Shown here: positions 6,292 through 13,428 of the stretch, one piece after another
Position numbering within the stretch: position 1 is the first letter of the stretch
How the letters are laid out: every line of letters starts with the position of its first letter
DNA from: Fretibacterium sp.
Lineage (GTDB): Bacteria; Synergistota; Synergistia; Synergistales; Aminobacteriaceae
DNA length: 13,428 nt
Direction of reading: 5' to 3'
Assembly (NCBI GenBank): GCA_016280565.1
Contig: JAEEGY010000144.1
Location: 1 to 13,428, forward strand
Program-made: the position numbers and the translations under genes
The notes under the pieces: generated by a model
Database searches by the model: none
Seen by the model: only the letters and a program-made list of their open reading frames with translations
Told to the model about the DNA's origin: nothing

Positions 6292-9200
6292 TTACGCCGG
6301 AATGTCCACGATCATCTGCCATTCGCCGTCCACCTGCTCATAATCGGTGCCGTTCAGGTCGGTGGCGTGGGTTTCATCGTTCTTTTCGGGCCAGATGATC
6401 TGATCTTTCTTGATGGTCACATTCAGGCGATTGTCCATGATGCCCTCGATGCGCAGGTAGTCGCTGTCGAAGGTATCGCCGTCGAAGGTATTGTTGTAGA
6501 AGCCGTCGAACAGGCTCACTTCTCCGTCGGTGCCGTCGCAGAGGATGAAGAAGTGGTCGGTCAGGCTGTAGGCGGGCATATCCGCGCCGTCGATCTCGAA
6601 GGCGCGCAGGATGACCTTGAGGGTCTTGGGCATCTCCAGCTCGCGGTCCTCCAGCACGTCGGTGATCACCTTGAACAGGCTCTTTTCGCCCGCGGGCGTA
6701 TCGAAGACCAGGATATCGTACTTCTCCTCGCCCATGCGGTCGGCCCGGTTGTCGCGGAAGATGTACAGGGATACGTCGATGGCCTCCTCGCCCGCGGCCA
6801 TCATGGCCTTGGTGGTGCGCAGGGCGTCCACCTCGTCGGTCTGCTCGTTGTGCAGCAGCGCGATCAGGGTTTCGTCGTCCTCCGCTTCATCGGGGGTTCT
6901 GCCCAGCCAGTACAGCGTCCAATCCTCCATGTCCTCAGCGTCCTTTACGAAGCCCTCCAGGATTTCGCCGGTGGGGGCGGTTTCGGGATCGCCGCTCAGC
7001 ACGTAGCCAGTGGCATCGTCCACAGGGGCGTCCATCCAGCGGAAGAGGCCAGAATTGATCTGATCCAGCAGCCACGCGCCGGAAACCTCGTGCAGGTACA
7101 GCTCGTAGTCGGACAGGGTAGGCAGGGACAGCGCGCCGGTGGCAAAGTTCAGGCTGGCGGCGGAGCCGATGGGGACCACGGGATTCTGGAAGGCATAGTC
7201 GTTGAGGGCGGTGTAGACCTCCACCACAAAGCTTTCGCCGTCGTCGCGGGCGTCGCCGCGCAGCACCTCGGACACGTAGTCCAGCTCCACGTCGCGGAAG
7301 AAGCGGTCGGAGTTGGGCAGCAGGTACACGTCGTGCTGGGTGATGTTGTTGGTCCACATGCGGTAGCGGTCCAGCCGGTCCTCATTCATGGAAACGTCCT
7401 TCAGAAGCAGCGCGTCCACATCCAGCACGTAGATGGTGCCGGCGGCCTGGTCCTCCTCCTCGCCGTAGCGGGCCTTGGTGATGTCGTCCAGGCCGTTGAC
7501 CATGCGGTTGACCTCGTTGATCGGGGCCAGGGCCTTGGAGAAGGCGCTGCTGAGCAGGTTGTTCGCCGTCAGGTGCCAGCCGGAATTGAAGAAGCTTCCA
7601 AACGTTCCTGTTCTAAACACGGGGTTAAGACCATCCCAATGATCAATGGCAGTAATGTCGCCGCAGAAGTCGCACACGCGGTTCGCGCTGAGCGAGAATT
7701 CCTTCTCCCTGTAGCCTTTGACGTTTTTCCAGCCGGTACACTTGGTTTCGAAGTAGTGCCTATAAGAGGCGTCAGCCACATGGTAGAAGCTGCCCGTAAC
7801 ATGGACATCGTTCCTGTTAGCGGTAATGATCCTGGCGTTCACCGCGCCCTCCAGCTTCGCGTTCGCCGTCTCGCCGCCCAGTAAGGCGTAGAGCGCGGCC
7901 TCGGGTTTCTCCTCGAAGAAGGCCGTGAAGCCGTTGTCCCCCATGTTGGCCTTCAGGTTCGTTCCGGTCTTGGAGCTGAAATCAGCGTTGTCCACCCAAA
8001 TCCGGGCGGTGGCGCCGGCCAGCAAGTTGTTGTTGCAGATGTTCTTGACCGAGCCGAACGCGCTGCTGCCCTCCACAAAGCTGTTGCAGTACAGCCACAG
8101 GTTTTCAAGCTCGGACTGGACGTTGACGGAATCCTGCTTGCTGGTGAAGGACGCGCGCTGGTATCCGTTCTCGTTCAGGTTCACCTCGTTGTTGATCCTC
8201 ATGATGTTCCGGGAGATGCCCTCCGGCGCGGCGCCCAGCTTGATGCTGGTGGCCGCGTCCACATCGCCCCTGGGTTCGTATTTGCCGCCGGTGTGGGCGT
8301 AAACCCACAGTTTACCGGTGTTGGCGGTCAGGTTCACGCCGCCCACGTTGACCGCGTTGTAGAGGTTCGCGCGATTGAGCGCATAGGAACCCGGGAACTC
8401 CAGCGCGGAGCGCACCGTCATCTTGGCGAAGGTATTGATGTGGTCGTCCCTGCCCAGGCGAGACCAGATGTCCATGTGGATGCCGCCGGACTCGGCGGTC
8501 ACGCCGTTCATCAGCTGGATCCTCTGCTCGCGGTCAAGCTCGTTGACCGCATTCGCCGCGCCCGCGCCGATGAGGCCGTAGGACTCGTTCTTGTACTCGG
8601 TCCTGGCGTTCATGTTGGCCGTGGACAGGGCGTTGATCTCCATGTTCCCGCCGCTCCTGAGCTTCGCGCCATCGTCGATCTGGAGCATGTTCCGCTCCGT
8701 CAGATAGTTCTCGCCCTTCATGATGTCGACGTTCAGGATCACGCCCTTGCTCTCGTTGTTCATGATGGACTGGGCCGTGATGTAGTTGCGCATATAGATG
8801 CTCATCCAATCCTTGGTGGTCAGCTCCACGTTCTTGCCGATCAGCAGGTTGGTGGTCAGATACGTGTGGGTGGGCTGGCTGGAGGACTGCACCTTCGCCA
8901 GGGAATAGGCCCCGCCGCGCTCCATGTTGGCATCCGCGTTGGACGTGTTCCGGACATAGAACTCCAGCTGGTTGGCGTTCACCTTCACGCCGTCCCCCAC
9001 CAGGATCTGAGCCGTCTGGTGATCGTTCGATTCGCCGATATCGGCATTGGTGTAGCTGGCGCCGCCGTCGATGAGGGCGAAGCCGCCGGGCACGCCGCCG
9101 CGGACGACGGAATGGGAGTTGGTCCAGGCGTACATATTCACCCGGCCCGTGGCGTTGATGCTCACCTTATCCAGCACCGAGCTGAAGTCGTCGCTGGCAA

Positions 9201-12200
9201 TGGCCCTGGCGTCCAGGTTGCCGATCGTGGCGAAGCCGTAGGAAGCCGCGGCATTGCTGGAGGCGTAGGTGTAGCTCTCCTGGTTGATGTTGTCCGTCAC
9301 CACGTTCAGGTTGGCGGCATTCAGCTTGGAGTTGTTTGATCCGTAGATACCCGCCGTGGCGGCCTGGTTCTCCTTCGCGTGGGCGAAGCTGAAGTCCGTG
9401 TTGACCAGGCTGATGACTGTGCCCTTGTCCGCGCCGGAGTTGCCCACCTCGGCGGTGGCCGTCGGGGTGACGTAGGACTTAACGTTCACATTGCCGGAGG
9501 CGTCCAGCGTGCTGCCGTTGTTCAGGTGAATGGTGGCAAACTGGGTCATGGACAGGTCGCTCTTGGACTTGTTGGTGGCCACCTTCACCAGGCTCACCTC
9601 GATCTTGGTCGGGCGGATGATAGAGCTGGTGGCGCCCTTGCCGGTAGTCTGCACGTTCACGTTACTGAATTCAGCGGTGCCATTATCCACGATCAGGTCC
9701 GCGCCGGCATAGGCCGTGCTCTTGGCCGTGGACAGGTTGACGCCGATATTGGCCAGGTTCACGTCGAGACCGCCCTTGTGCGGCGTCACGTCCGAATTGG
9801 CGCTGATGTCGTAGTTCGTGGTTACGCTGGTATCGCCGGTGATCTTGCTGCCGTCGCCCATCTTCACCACGGTGTTGGCGATATCCTGGCTGTAGGCGCC
9901 GCCCATCAGCACGCCGGCCTTGACGGCGGCATAGCTGCCGTTGGTGATCCTGGAGGCAGTAGCGCTGTTGGCATTGGTAGTCGCTTCCAGCTTGGAGGCT
10001 GTCAGCTTCTTCACGTCCACATCCACAATTTTGCTGGCACGCCCATAGGCCACGCCGATGCTGGCATCGGCCTTGAACAGCGCGCCGCCGCCGGTGACGA
10101 TGTCGGTCCGCGCGTTGTTAGCGCCGGCGACGGAGAACTCGGCGTTGCCGGTTTCCAGCCTGTCAGCCTTGGCGATGGTGCGGGTATCCGAATCGTTCAG
10201 CGCCACCACCACGTTGGCGGTGATGGCAAGCAGCCCGGCGTTCACGCCGGTCACGCTGGCCCTGGCTTCCGTCTTCTGTACGCTGCGCATGAAGGTTCTT
10301 TCGGTAGCGGTGATATCGCCGCCGTCGATCATCGCGTAGCTGTGGGCGTTATTGCGGGCGATGGCGGCGTTCATGTTCAGGGCGATGAAGCCCATGCCGC
10401 CCGCCACGGTGTCCGCCACGGCGGAGGTGTTGTCATGGTTGGATTCGCCGGTGCGCACCTTCAGGTCCCTCACGTTGACGGTGCTATCCTTGAGGATGGC
10501 CCGGTTGTCGGCCTTCATGTCGGCGTAGTTCACGCTGAGGCCCACTTGGAAAGCGCCCACCTGGGCCGCAGCCAGCTGAGAGGTCGCGGTGCCCTGCAGG
10601 TCGGCCACGACGTACAGCTTATCCGCGTTGACGGTGCTGCCCGTGACGTTGGCCTGGCTCTTGGTATCGTTGAAGGCCAGCAGCACGTTGCCGCCTGCGG
10701 CCACGCCGCCCAACGCCAGGGAGACAGCCTTCGGAGTGGCGGTGCTGGAGGTGTCATTATAGATGGACACTCCGCCCTTTGCTTTGATCGTCGCGCTGTC
10801 CACAAGGGTGTTCACATTGGCGTTCACCTGGGAAACCGCCGCGCCGAGAGCCACGCCCACGCCGCCCACGGAAATGCCCAGCAGGCCGCTGTCGGCGGTG
10901 GTATCGGAGGTCGCTTTCACATTGATGTTGTTCGCGCTGACGGTCGCGCCCTTGCCGATGCCCGTGTTCTGGTTCATGCGGTTGATGGCCACGGCCACGC
11001 CCGCGTTCACGGCGATGCCGCCCACGCCCGCCGTAGCGGCCAGGGAGGTCACGTTCTGGGTGGTCTTGCTGGTCACGCTCACGTCGCCGGTGGCGGTGAC
11101 ATTGGCTTTGTCTTCGATCTTAGAGGTCACGGTGGCGTTGCTCTGGGCCACGCCCACAGCCGCGCCGATGGCGATGCCGCCAGCGGAGAGCGCGCCCACC
11201 GCGGCGGTGATATGGCCGTAGTCCTGGGTGGCGTTCACGTTCGCGCCGCCGGAGGTGACCACGCCGCCCAGCTTGGCCGAGGTGACGTTGTCGGTGAGAA
11301 CCACGCCAGCGCCCACGGCCACGCCGACGCCGCCCACGGTGGCCGTCGCGCCGATGGCGCGGATGCCGCCGTTTTCGGGGTCGATACCCTTGAGCAGGGT
11401 CTTGAGGACGTTGGAGCGATTCGCCACGTTGCCGTTGGAAATGGAGTTGGCGTTCACGTTCACATCGCCGCTGGCGGTAATATTGGCCATGCTCTCGGCA
11501 AGCACGTTGCTGCGCAGGATGGCCACAGCCGCGGTGACGCCCACGCCCACCGCGCCGCCGGCCACGGTGGCGCCGAACAGGTCGGCGGTCACGGGCTGCT
11601 CAGCGGTGACGTTGACGCTCTTCACATCGGTAACGACGGCGGTGTCGGTGATCCGCGCGATCACGGCGTCCTGGGGATCATCGGTATAGGTATAGGTGTT
11701 CAGGTTCTTGGCGTTGGCCACGTCGGAGGTGTCCTTGGCCTGCAGGTTCTCGCCGCGCTGGGCGTCGCCGTCATCGTTGAAGCCACCGTTGTCAAAGTCC
11801 TTGTCGCGGTAGCCGGAGGTGGCGTCGAAGGTGCCGGATTTTATCGTCTTGCCGTCCTTATCCTTCGTATTCTGGGTGCCGCCCACGGACATCTGGCTCT
11901 CCCTGCGGCCATTGCCCGCCGTGTCGTCGGCGAGGATATTGCCGTTCAGTTCGTTCTGGTAGTACTTGCTGCCGCCGTGGTCGTTGCTGGCCACGGATTT
12001 CATTAGGGTCTGGGCGTTGAAGGTGTTTCCGTTCTCCTTGCCGCCCTTGGCCATCATGTCCGCGGCGTCCTGGCTCATCTTCGTGCCGGTGACCAGCACC
12101 ATCACGTTGACGCCCACGCCCACCGCGCCGGCGGCCAGATTCGCGCCCACGTTGGTAATATCCTTGGTGCCCTTGGCCTTCACGTTCAGGTCGCGGCCCA

Positions 12201-13284
12201 GGCTGGCCTTGCCGGCCATTTCGGCCAGGGTCTTGCTCTTGATCACGCTCACCACGGCGTTGACGGCCACGCCAGCCGTGCCCGCGCCGACGGAGGCCGT
12301 CGCGGAGGTGAGGTCATAGTCGCTGCCGGCCTGGACGTTCAGGTCAAGGTTCTTGGATTCCACGCTGGCGTTCTTTCCCACCTTGGCGGTGGTCTGATCC
12401 TTGCTGACGATCACGTTGGCCGTGCCGGACACGCCCGCGCCGCCGGCAGCCGCCGCACCCACGGAGTACAGGCCGATCTCCTTGTTGGCCTCGGCTGTGA
12501 CGTTCACGTTCTGACTGACACTGACGGCACTGCCTTCCTTGATGGCCGTGTTGGCGCTGCCGTTGAAGTAGGTCACCACGCCCACCGGCGTCACTGCCGC
12601 CGCAGCAGCGCCCGCCAGGGCCACAGCCGCGTTGTTGAGGCTGGTGTTGTTCCTGGTGGCGACGGTCAGGCCGCCCCAGCTGGAATTGACGTTATGGTGG
12701 ACCTCGGCATTGACGTTGCTCTTCATCACCTGCACCGCCGCGCCGATCTGTACGCCCACGGTACCGCCGCCCGCGGAAACCGCGATGGTGGTCACGTCAT
12801 CATTGTTGTCTGCGGTGACTTTGACATCCTTGGCCGCTTCCACGTCGTAGGCCAGGGCCCTGACAGTCTTGTTGGAGACCAGCGTGACCACGGAAGCGCC
12901 CACGCCCGCGCTGGCCGAGATGCTCAGGCCGCCAGCCAGCAGCACCTGGGTGGTGTCGTCCGTCGCTTGAACGGCGACGCCGCCGCCAACGGGTACGTTC
13001 AGCGGAGACCTCAGCGCCGCCTCGGAGGCGTTGGCGAAGACGGTGTTGTTGTTCACCAGCACGTCCACCACGCCGTTGATCGAGGCGCCCAGGCCGCCGG
13101 AGACGCCCGCCGCGCCCAGAAGCTGGGTCTCGGCGGCGTTCGCGCCCACATACACGCCCTGCACGGAGGTGCCGTTCATGGACTTGACCGTGTCGCCACC
13201 GATGGCATCGGCGGTAATGTCACTCTTGCCCAGGCTGGCGCACACGTAGTTGTTCTTCACCACGGTCAGCACCGTCGCGCCCAC
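6292..13284 (-). CDS. Giant beta-strand-repeat surface protein/adhesin (5' end missing)
   Basis: About 2,330 codons without interruption. The frame is open up to 13299; a TAG at 13300-13302 stops it at what looks like an inverted junction, so the GTG at 13284 is not a real start and the N-terminus, including any signal peptide, is missing. Residues 1 to about 1660 are degenerate repeats of roughly 60-80 residues with a Gly/Ala/Val core (for example AGGAVGVGVTAAVAILRSN) separated by Asn/Thr/Ser-rich strands, as in filamentous adhesins and LktA-like beta-repeat proteins. A charged Gly/Asp/Asn/Lys-rich insertion sits at about 399-548. The C-terminal ~500 residues are non-repetitive and strongly acidic, with a Cys cluster (Cys1849, Cys1871, Cys1874) near their start. 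I see no LPXTG motif, no terminal membrane helix and no evident SLH repeat, so the anchoring is unknown. Adhesion is the inferred role; a structural fibre or toxin-like protein is also possible. Confidence 0.85.
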   Translation of the reverse strand: MGATVLTVVKNNYVCASLGKSDITADAIGGDTVKSMNGTSVQGVYVGANAAETQLLGAAGVSGGLGASINGVVDVLVNNNTVFANASEAALRSPLNVPVGGGVAVQATDDTTQVLLAGGLSISASAGVGASVVTLVSNKTVRALAYDVEAAKDVKVTADNNDDVTTIAVSAGGGTVGVQIGAAVQVMKSNVNAEVHHNVNSSWGGLTVATRNNTSLNNAAVALAGAAAAAVTPVGVVTYFNGSANTAIKEGSAVSVSQNVNVTAEANKEIGLYSVGAAAAGGAGVSGTANVIVSKDQTTAKVGKNASVESKNLDLNVQAGSDYDLTSATASVGAGTAGVAVNAVVSVIKSKTLAEMAGKASLGRDLNVKAKGTKDITNVGANLAAGAVGVGVNVMVLVTGTKMSQDAADMMAKGGKENGNTFNAQTLMKSVASNDHGGSKYYQNELNGNILADDTAGNGRRESQMSVGGTQNTKDKDGKTIKSGTFDATSGYRDKDFDNGGFNDDGDAQRGENLQAKDTSDVANAKNLNTYTYTDDPQDAVIARITDTAVVTDVKSVNVTAEQPVTADLFGATVAGGAVGVGVTAAVAILRSNVLAESMANITASGDVNVNANSISNGNVANRSNVLKTLLKGIDPENGGIRAIGATATVGGVGVAVGAGVVLTDNVTSAKLGGVVTSGGANVNATQDYGHITAAVGALSAGGIAIGAAVGVAQSNATVTSKIEDKANVTATGDVSVTSKTTQNVTSLAATAGVGGIAVNAGVAVAINRMNQNTGIGKGATVSANNINVKATSDTTADSGLLGISVGGVGVALGAAVSQVNANVNTLVDSATIKAKGGVSIYNDTSSTATPKAVSLALGGVAAGGNVLLAFNDTKSQANVTGSTVNADKLYVVADLQGTATSQLAAAQVGAFQVGLSVNYADMKADNRAILKDSTVNVRDLKVRTGESNHDNTSAVADTVAGGMGFIALNMNAAIARNNAHSYAMIDGGDITATERTFMRSVQKTEARASVTGVNAGLLAITANVVVALNDSDTRTIAKADRLETGNAEFSVAGANNARTDIVTGGGALFKADASIGVAYGRASKIVDVDVKKLTASKLEATTNANSATASRITNGSYAAVKAGVLMGGAYSQDIANTVVKMGDGSKITGDTSVTTNYDISANSDVTPHKGGLDVNLANIGVNLSTAKSTAYAGADLIVDNGTAEFSNVNVQTTGKGATSSIIRPTKIEVSLVKVATNKSKSDLSMTQFATIHLNNGSTLDASGNVNVKSYVTPTATAEVGNSGADKGTVISLVNTDFSFAHAKENQAATAGIYGSNNSKLNAANLNVVTDNINQESYTYASSNAAASYGFATIGNLDARAIASDDFSSVLDKVSINATGRVNMYAWTNSHSVVRGGVPGGFALIDGGASYTNADIGESNDHQTAQILVGDGVKVNANQLEFYVRNTSNADANMERGGAYSLAKVQSSSQPTHTYLTTNLLIGKNVELTTKDWMSIYMRNYITAQSIMNNESKGVILNVDIMKGENYLTERNMLQIDDGAKLRSGGNMEINALSTANMNARTEYKNESYGLIGAGAANAVNELDREQRIQLMNGVTAESGGIHMDIWSRLGRDDHINTFAKMTVRSALEFPGSYALNRANLYNAVNVGGVNLTANTGKLWVYAHTGGKYEPRGDVDAATSIKLGAAPEGISRNIMRINNEVNLNENGYQRASFTSKQDSVNVQSELENLWLYCNSFVEGSSAFGSVKNICNNNLLAGATARIWVDNADFSSKTGTNLKANMGDNGFTAFFEEKPEAALYALLGGETANAKLEGAVNARIITANRNDVHVTGSFYHVADASYRHYFETKCTGWKNVKGYREKEFSLSANRVCDFCGDITAIDHWDGLNPVFRTGTFGSFFNSGWHLTANNLLSSAFSKALAPINEVNRMVNGLDDITKARYGEEEDQAAGTIYVLDVDALLLKDVSMNEDRLDRYRMWTNNITQHDVYLLPNSDRFFRDVELDYVSEVLRGDARDDGESFVVEVYTALNDYAFQNPVVPIGSAASLNFATGALSLPTLSDYELYLHEVSGAWLLDQINSGLFRWMDAPVDDATGYVLSGDPETAPTGEILEGFVKDAEDMEDWTLYWLGRTPDEAEDDETLIALLHNEQTDEVDALRTTKAMMAAGEEAIDVSLYIFRDNRADRMGEEKYDILVFDTPAGEKSLFKVITDVLEDRELEMPKTLKVILRAFEIDGADMPAYSLTDHFFILCDGTDGEVSLFDGFYNNTFDGDTFDSDYLRIEGIMDNRLNVTIKKDQIIWPEKNDETHATDLNGTDYEQVDGEWQMIVDIPA
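11535..11557. repeat. 23-bp direct repeat, copy 1
   Basis: This is identical over 23 bp to 12108-12130. Both copies encode GAVGVGV in the same frame of the giant gene, 573 bp (191 codons) apart, on either side of the charged insertion. Confidence 0.85.
12108..12130. repeat. 23-bp direct repeat, copy 2
   Basis: This is the partner of 11535-11557. Recombination between the two would remove exactly 191 codons, including the charged insertion, without a frameshift. Confidence 0.85.
13249..13284. repeat. 36-bp inverted repeat, left arm
   Basis: The reverse complement of this segment matches 13364-13399 at all 36 positions. On the minus strand it encodes VGATVLTVVKNN, one of the beta-repeat cores. 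The arms are separated by 79 bases. Confidence 0.95.
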
Positions 13285-13300
13285 TGCCGCGCTGGAATCC

Positions 13301-13428
13301 TATTTCAGCGACTTCACGGCGCTGGCGGCGGGCAGCATCGCCATCTCCGGCACCAGCCCTGCGGTGGGCGCGACGGTGCTGACCGTGGTGAAGAACAACG
13401 AGGTCAAGACCGGCCTGGGCCAGAGCGA
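13301..13428 (+). CDS. Fragment of the same repeat family on the opposite strand (both ends missing)
   Basis: The plus strand reads, from 13301, TATTTCAGC... as FSDFTALAAGSIAISG, then AVGATVLTVVKNN and EVKTGLGQS up to the window edge. This is a complete beta-repeat core of the giant protein family, in the opposite orientation to the 7-kb gene. The last residues differ from the minus copy (EVKTGLGQS against YVCASLGKS), so it is a different unit, not a simple mirror of the same one. The plus frame is open back to 13250, but there is no credible start; the true left limit lies somewhere in 13285-13301. It may be the displaced N-terminal part of the same gene, a divergent paralogue, or an assembly artefact. 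Confidence 0.6.
13364..13399. repeat. 36-bp inverted repeat, right arm
   Basis: This is a perfect inverted copy of 13249-13284. Here the plus strand carries the coding sense of VGATVLTVVKNN. Confidence 0.95.

Larger units (their letters stand above)
8290..13284 (-). repeat. Array of degenerate beta-strand repeats within the giant protein
   Basis: At least 20 protein-level repeats can be picked out by the recurring Gly-x-Val-Gly-x-x-Val core followed by Val/Asn-rich strand residues. Examples are GGLGASINGVVDVLVNNN, SAGVGASVVTLVSNK, GTAGVAVNAVVSVIKSK, GGVGVAVGAGVVLTDN and GGIAIGAAVGVAQSN. Conservation is strongest from about 10,800 to 13,284 and fades leftwards, where units such as SYGFATIGN and GGFALIDGGASYTNAD keep only the pattern. 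The alternating small and branched residues suggest a beta-solenoid or fibre. Confidence 0.8.

Noticed and set aside
6367..7884. 505-codon plus-strand open frame
   Set aside because: It is the antisense shadow of the acidic C-terminal region, with no domain motif and overlapping a well-supported gene.
9379..12006. 875-codon plus-strand open frame opposite the giant gene
   Set aside because: Its product is a His/Gly/Val-rich low-complexity string typical of the antisense of a GC-rich repetitive gene. It has no recognisable domain, and the minus frame has a coherent repeat structure.
8290..13284. Repeat array considered as a CRISPR or DNA satellite
   Set aside because: The repetition is at protein level, degenerate in DNA, with no constant repeat/spacer spacing.

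Overview
The window reads as a piece of a high-GC Clostridia-type (Firmicutes) genome. The grounds are strong AGGAGG-type ribosome binding sites, Gram-positive lipoprotein and Sec signal peptides, a clostripain-family (C11) peptidase, and an NHLP-type C39 peptidase/ABC exporter. No sequence search was possible, so the taxonomic assignment is an inference. Every complete gene lies on the minus strand, so transcription runs from the right end of the window to the left.

Right part (6292-13302): one uninterrupted minus-strand frame of about 2,330 codons encodes most of a giant surface or secreted protein. It has at least 20 degenerate Gly/Ala/Val-rich beta-strand repeats, one charged disordered-looking insertion, and an acidic non-repetitive C-terminal part containing a small Cys cluster. 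Its N-terminus is absent. At about 13,285-13,300 the coding direction flips, and the last ~130 bases encode another unit of the same repeat family on the plus strand, so the window end is an inverted junction. A GC-rich hairpin follows the stop codon.

Middle (2659-6207): a likely two-gene operon encodes (i) a lipoprotein clostripain-like C11 cysteine peptidase with visible His/Cys catalytic residues, and (ii) a protein with the full class II CCA-adding/poly(A) polymerase catalytic fold motifs that carries a Sec signal peptide. A nucleotidyltransferase of this family is normally cytosolic. This one appears to be exported, and its nucleotide-selecting EDxxR motif is changed to ENxxI. It is the least expected gene here. 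A perfect 9-bp hairpin ends the operon.

Left part (1-2490): a sigma70-type promoter (TTGATA-17-TATGAT) and a ~120-nt leader precede a short 140-codon HlyD-like membrane protein, which starts at GTG. After a 9-base gap comes a C39-peptidase/permease/ATPase of the NHLP bacteriocin exporter type, cut by the window edge just inside the ABC signature. No peptide precursor gene is visible, so the cargo is probably encoded outside the window.

Together the window is an envelope and secretion neighbourhood: a giant repeat protein, an extracellular lipoprotein protease, an apparently exported nucleotidyltransferase and a leader-peptide-cleaving exporter. Any functional link between the three blocks is inferred from adjacency only. 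I saw no tRNA, rRNA, CRISPR array, insertion sequence or origin.
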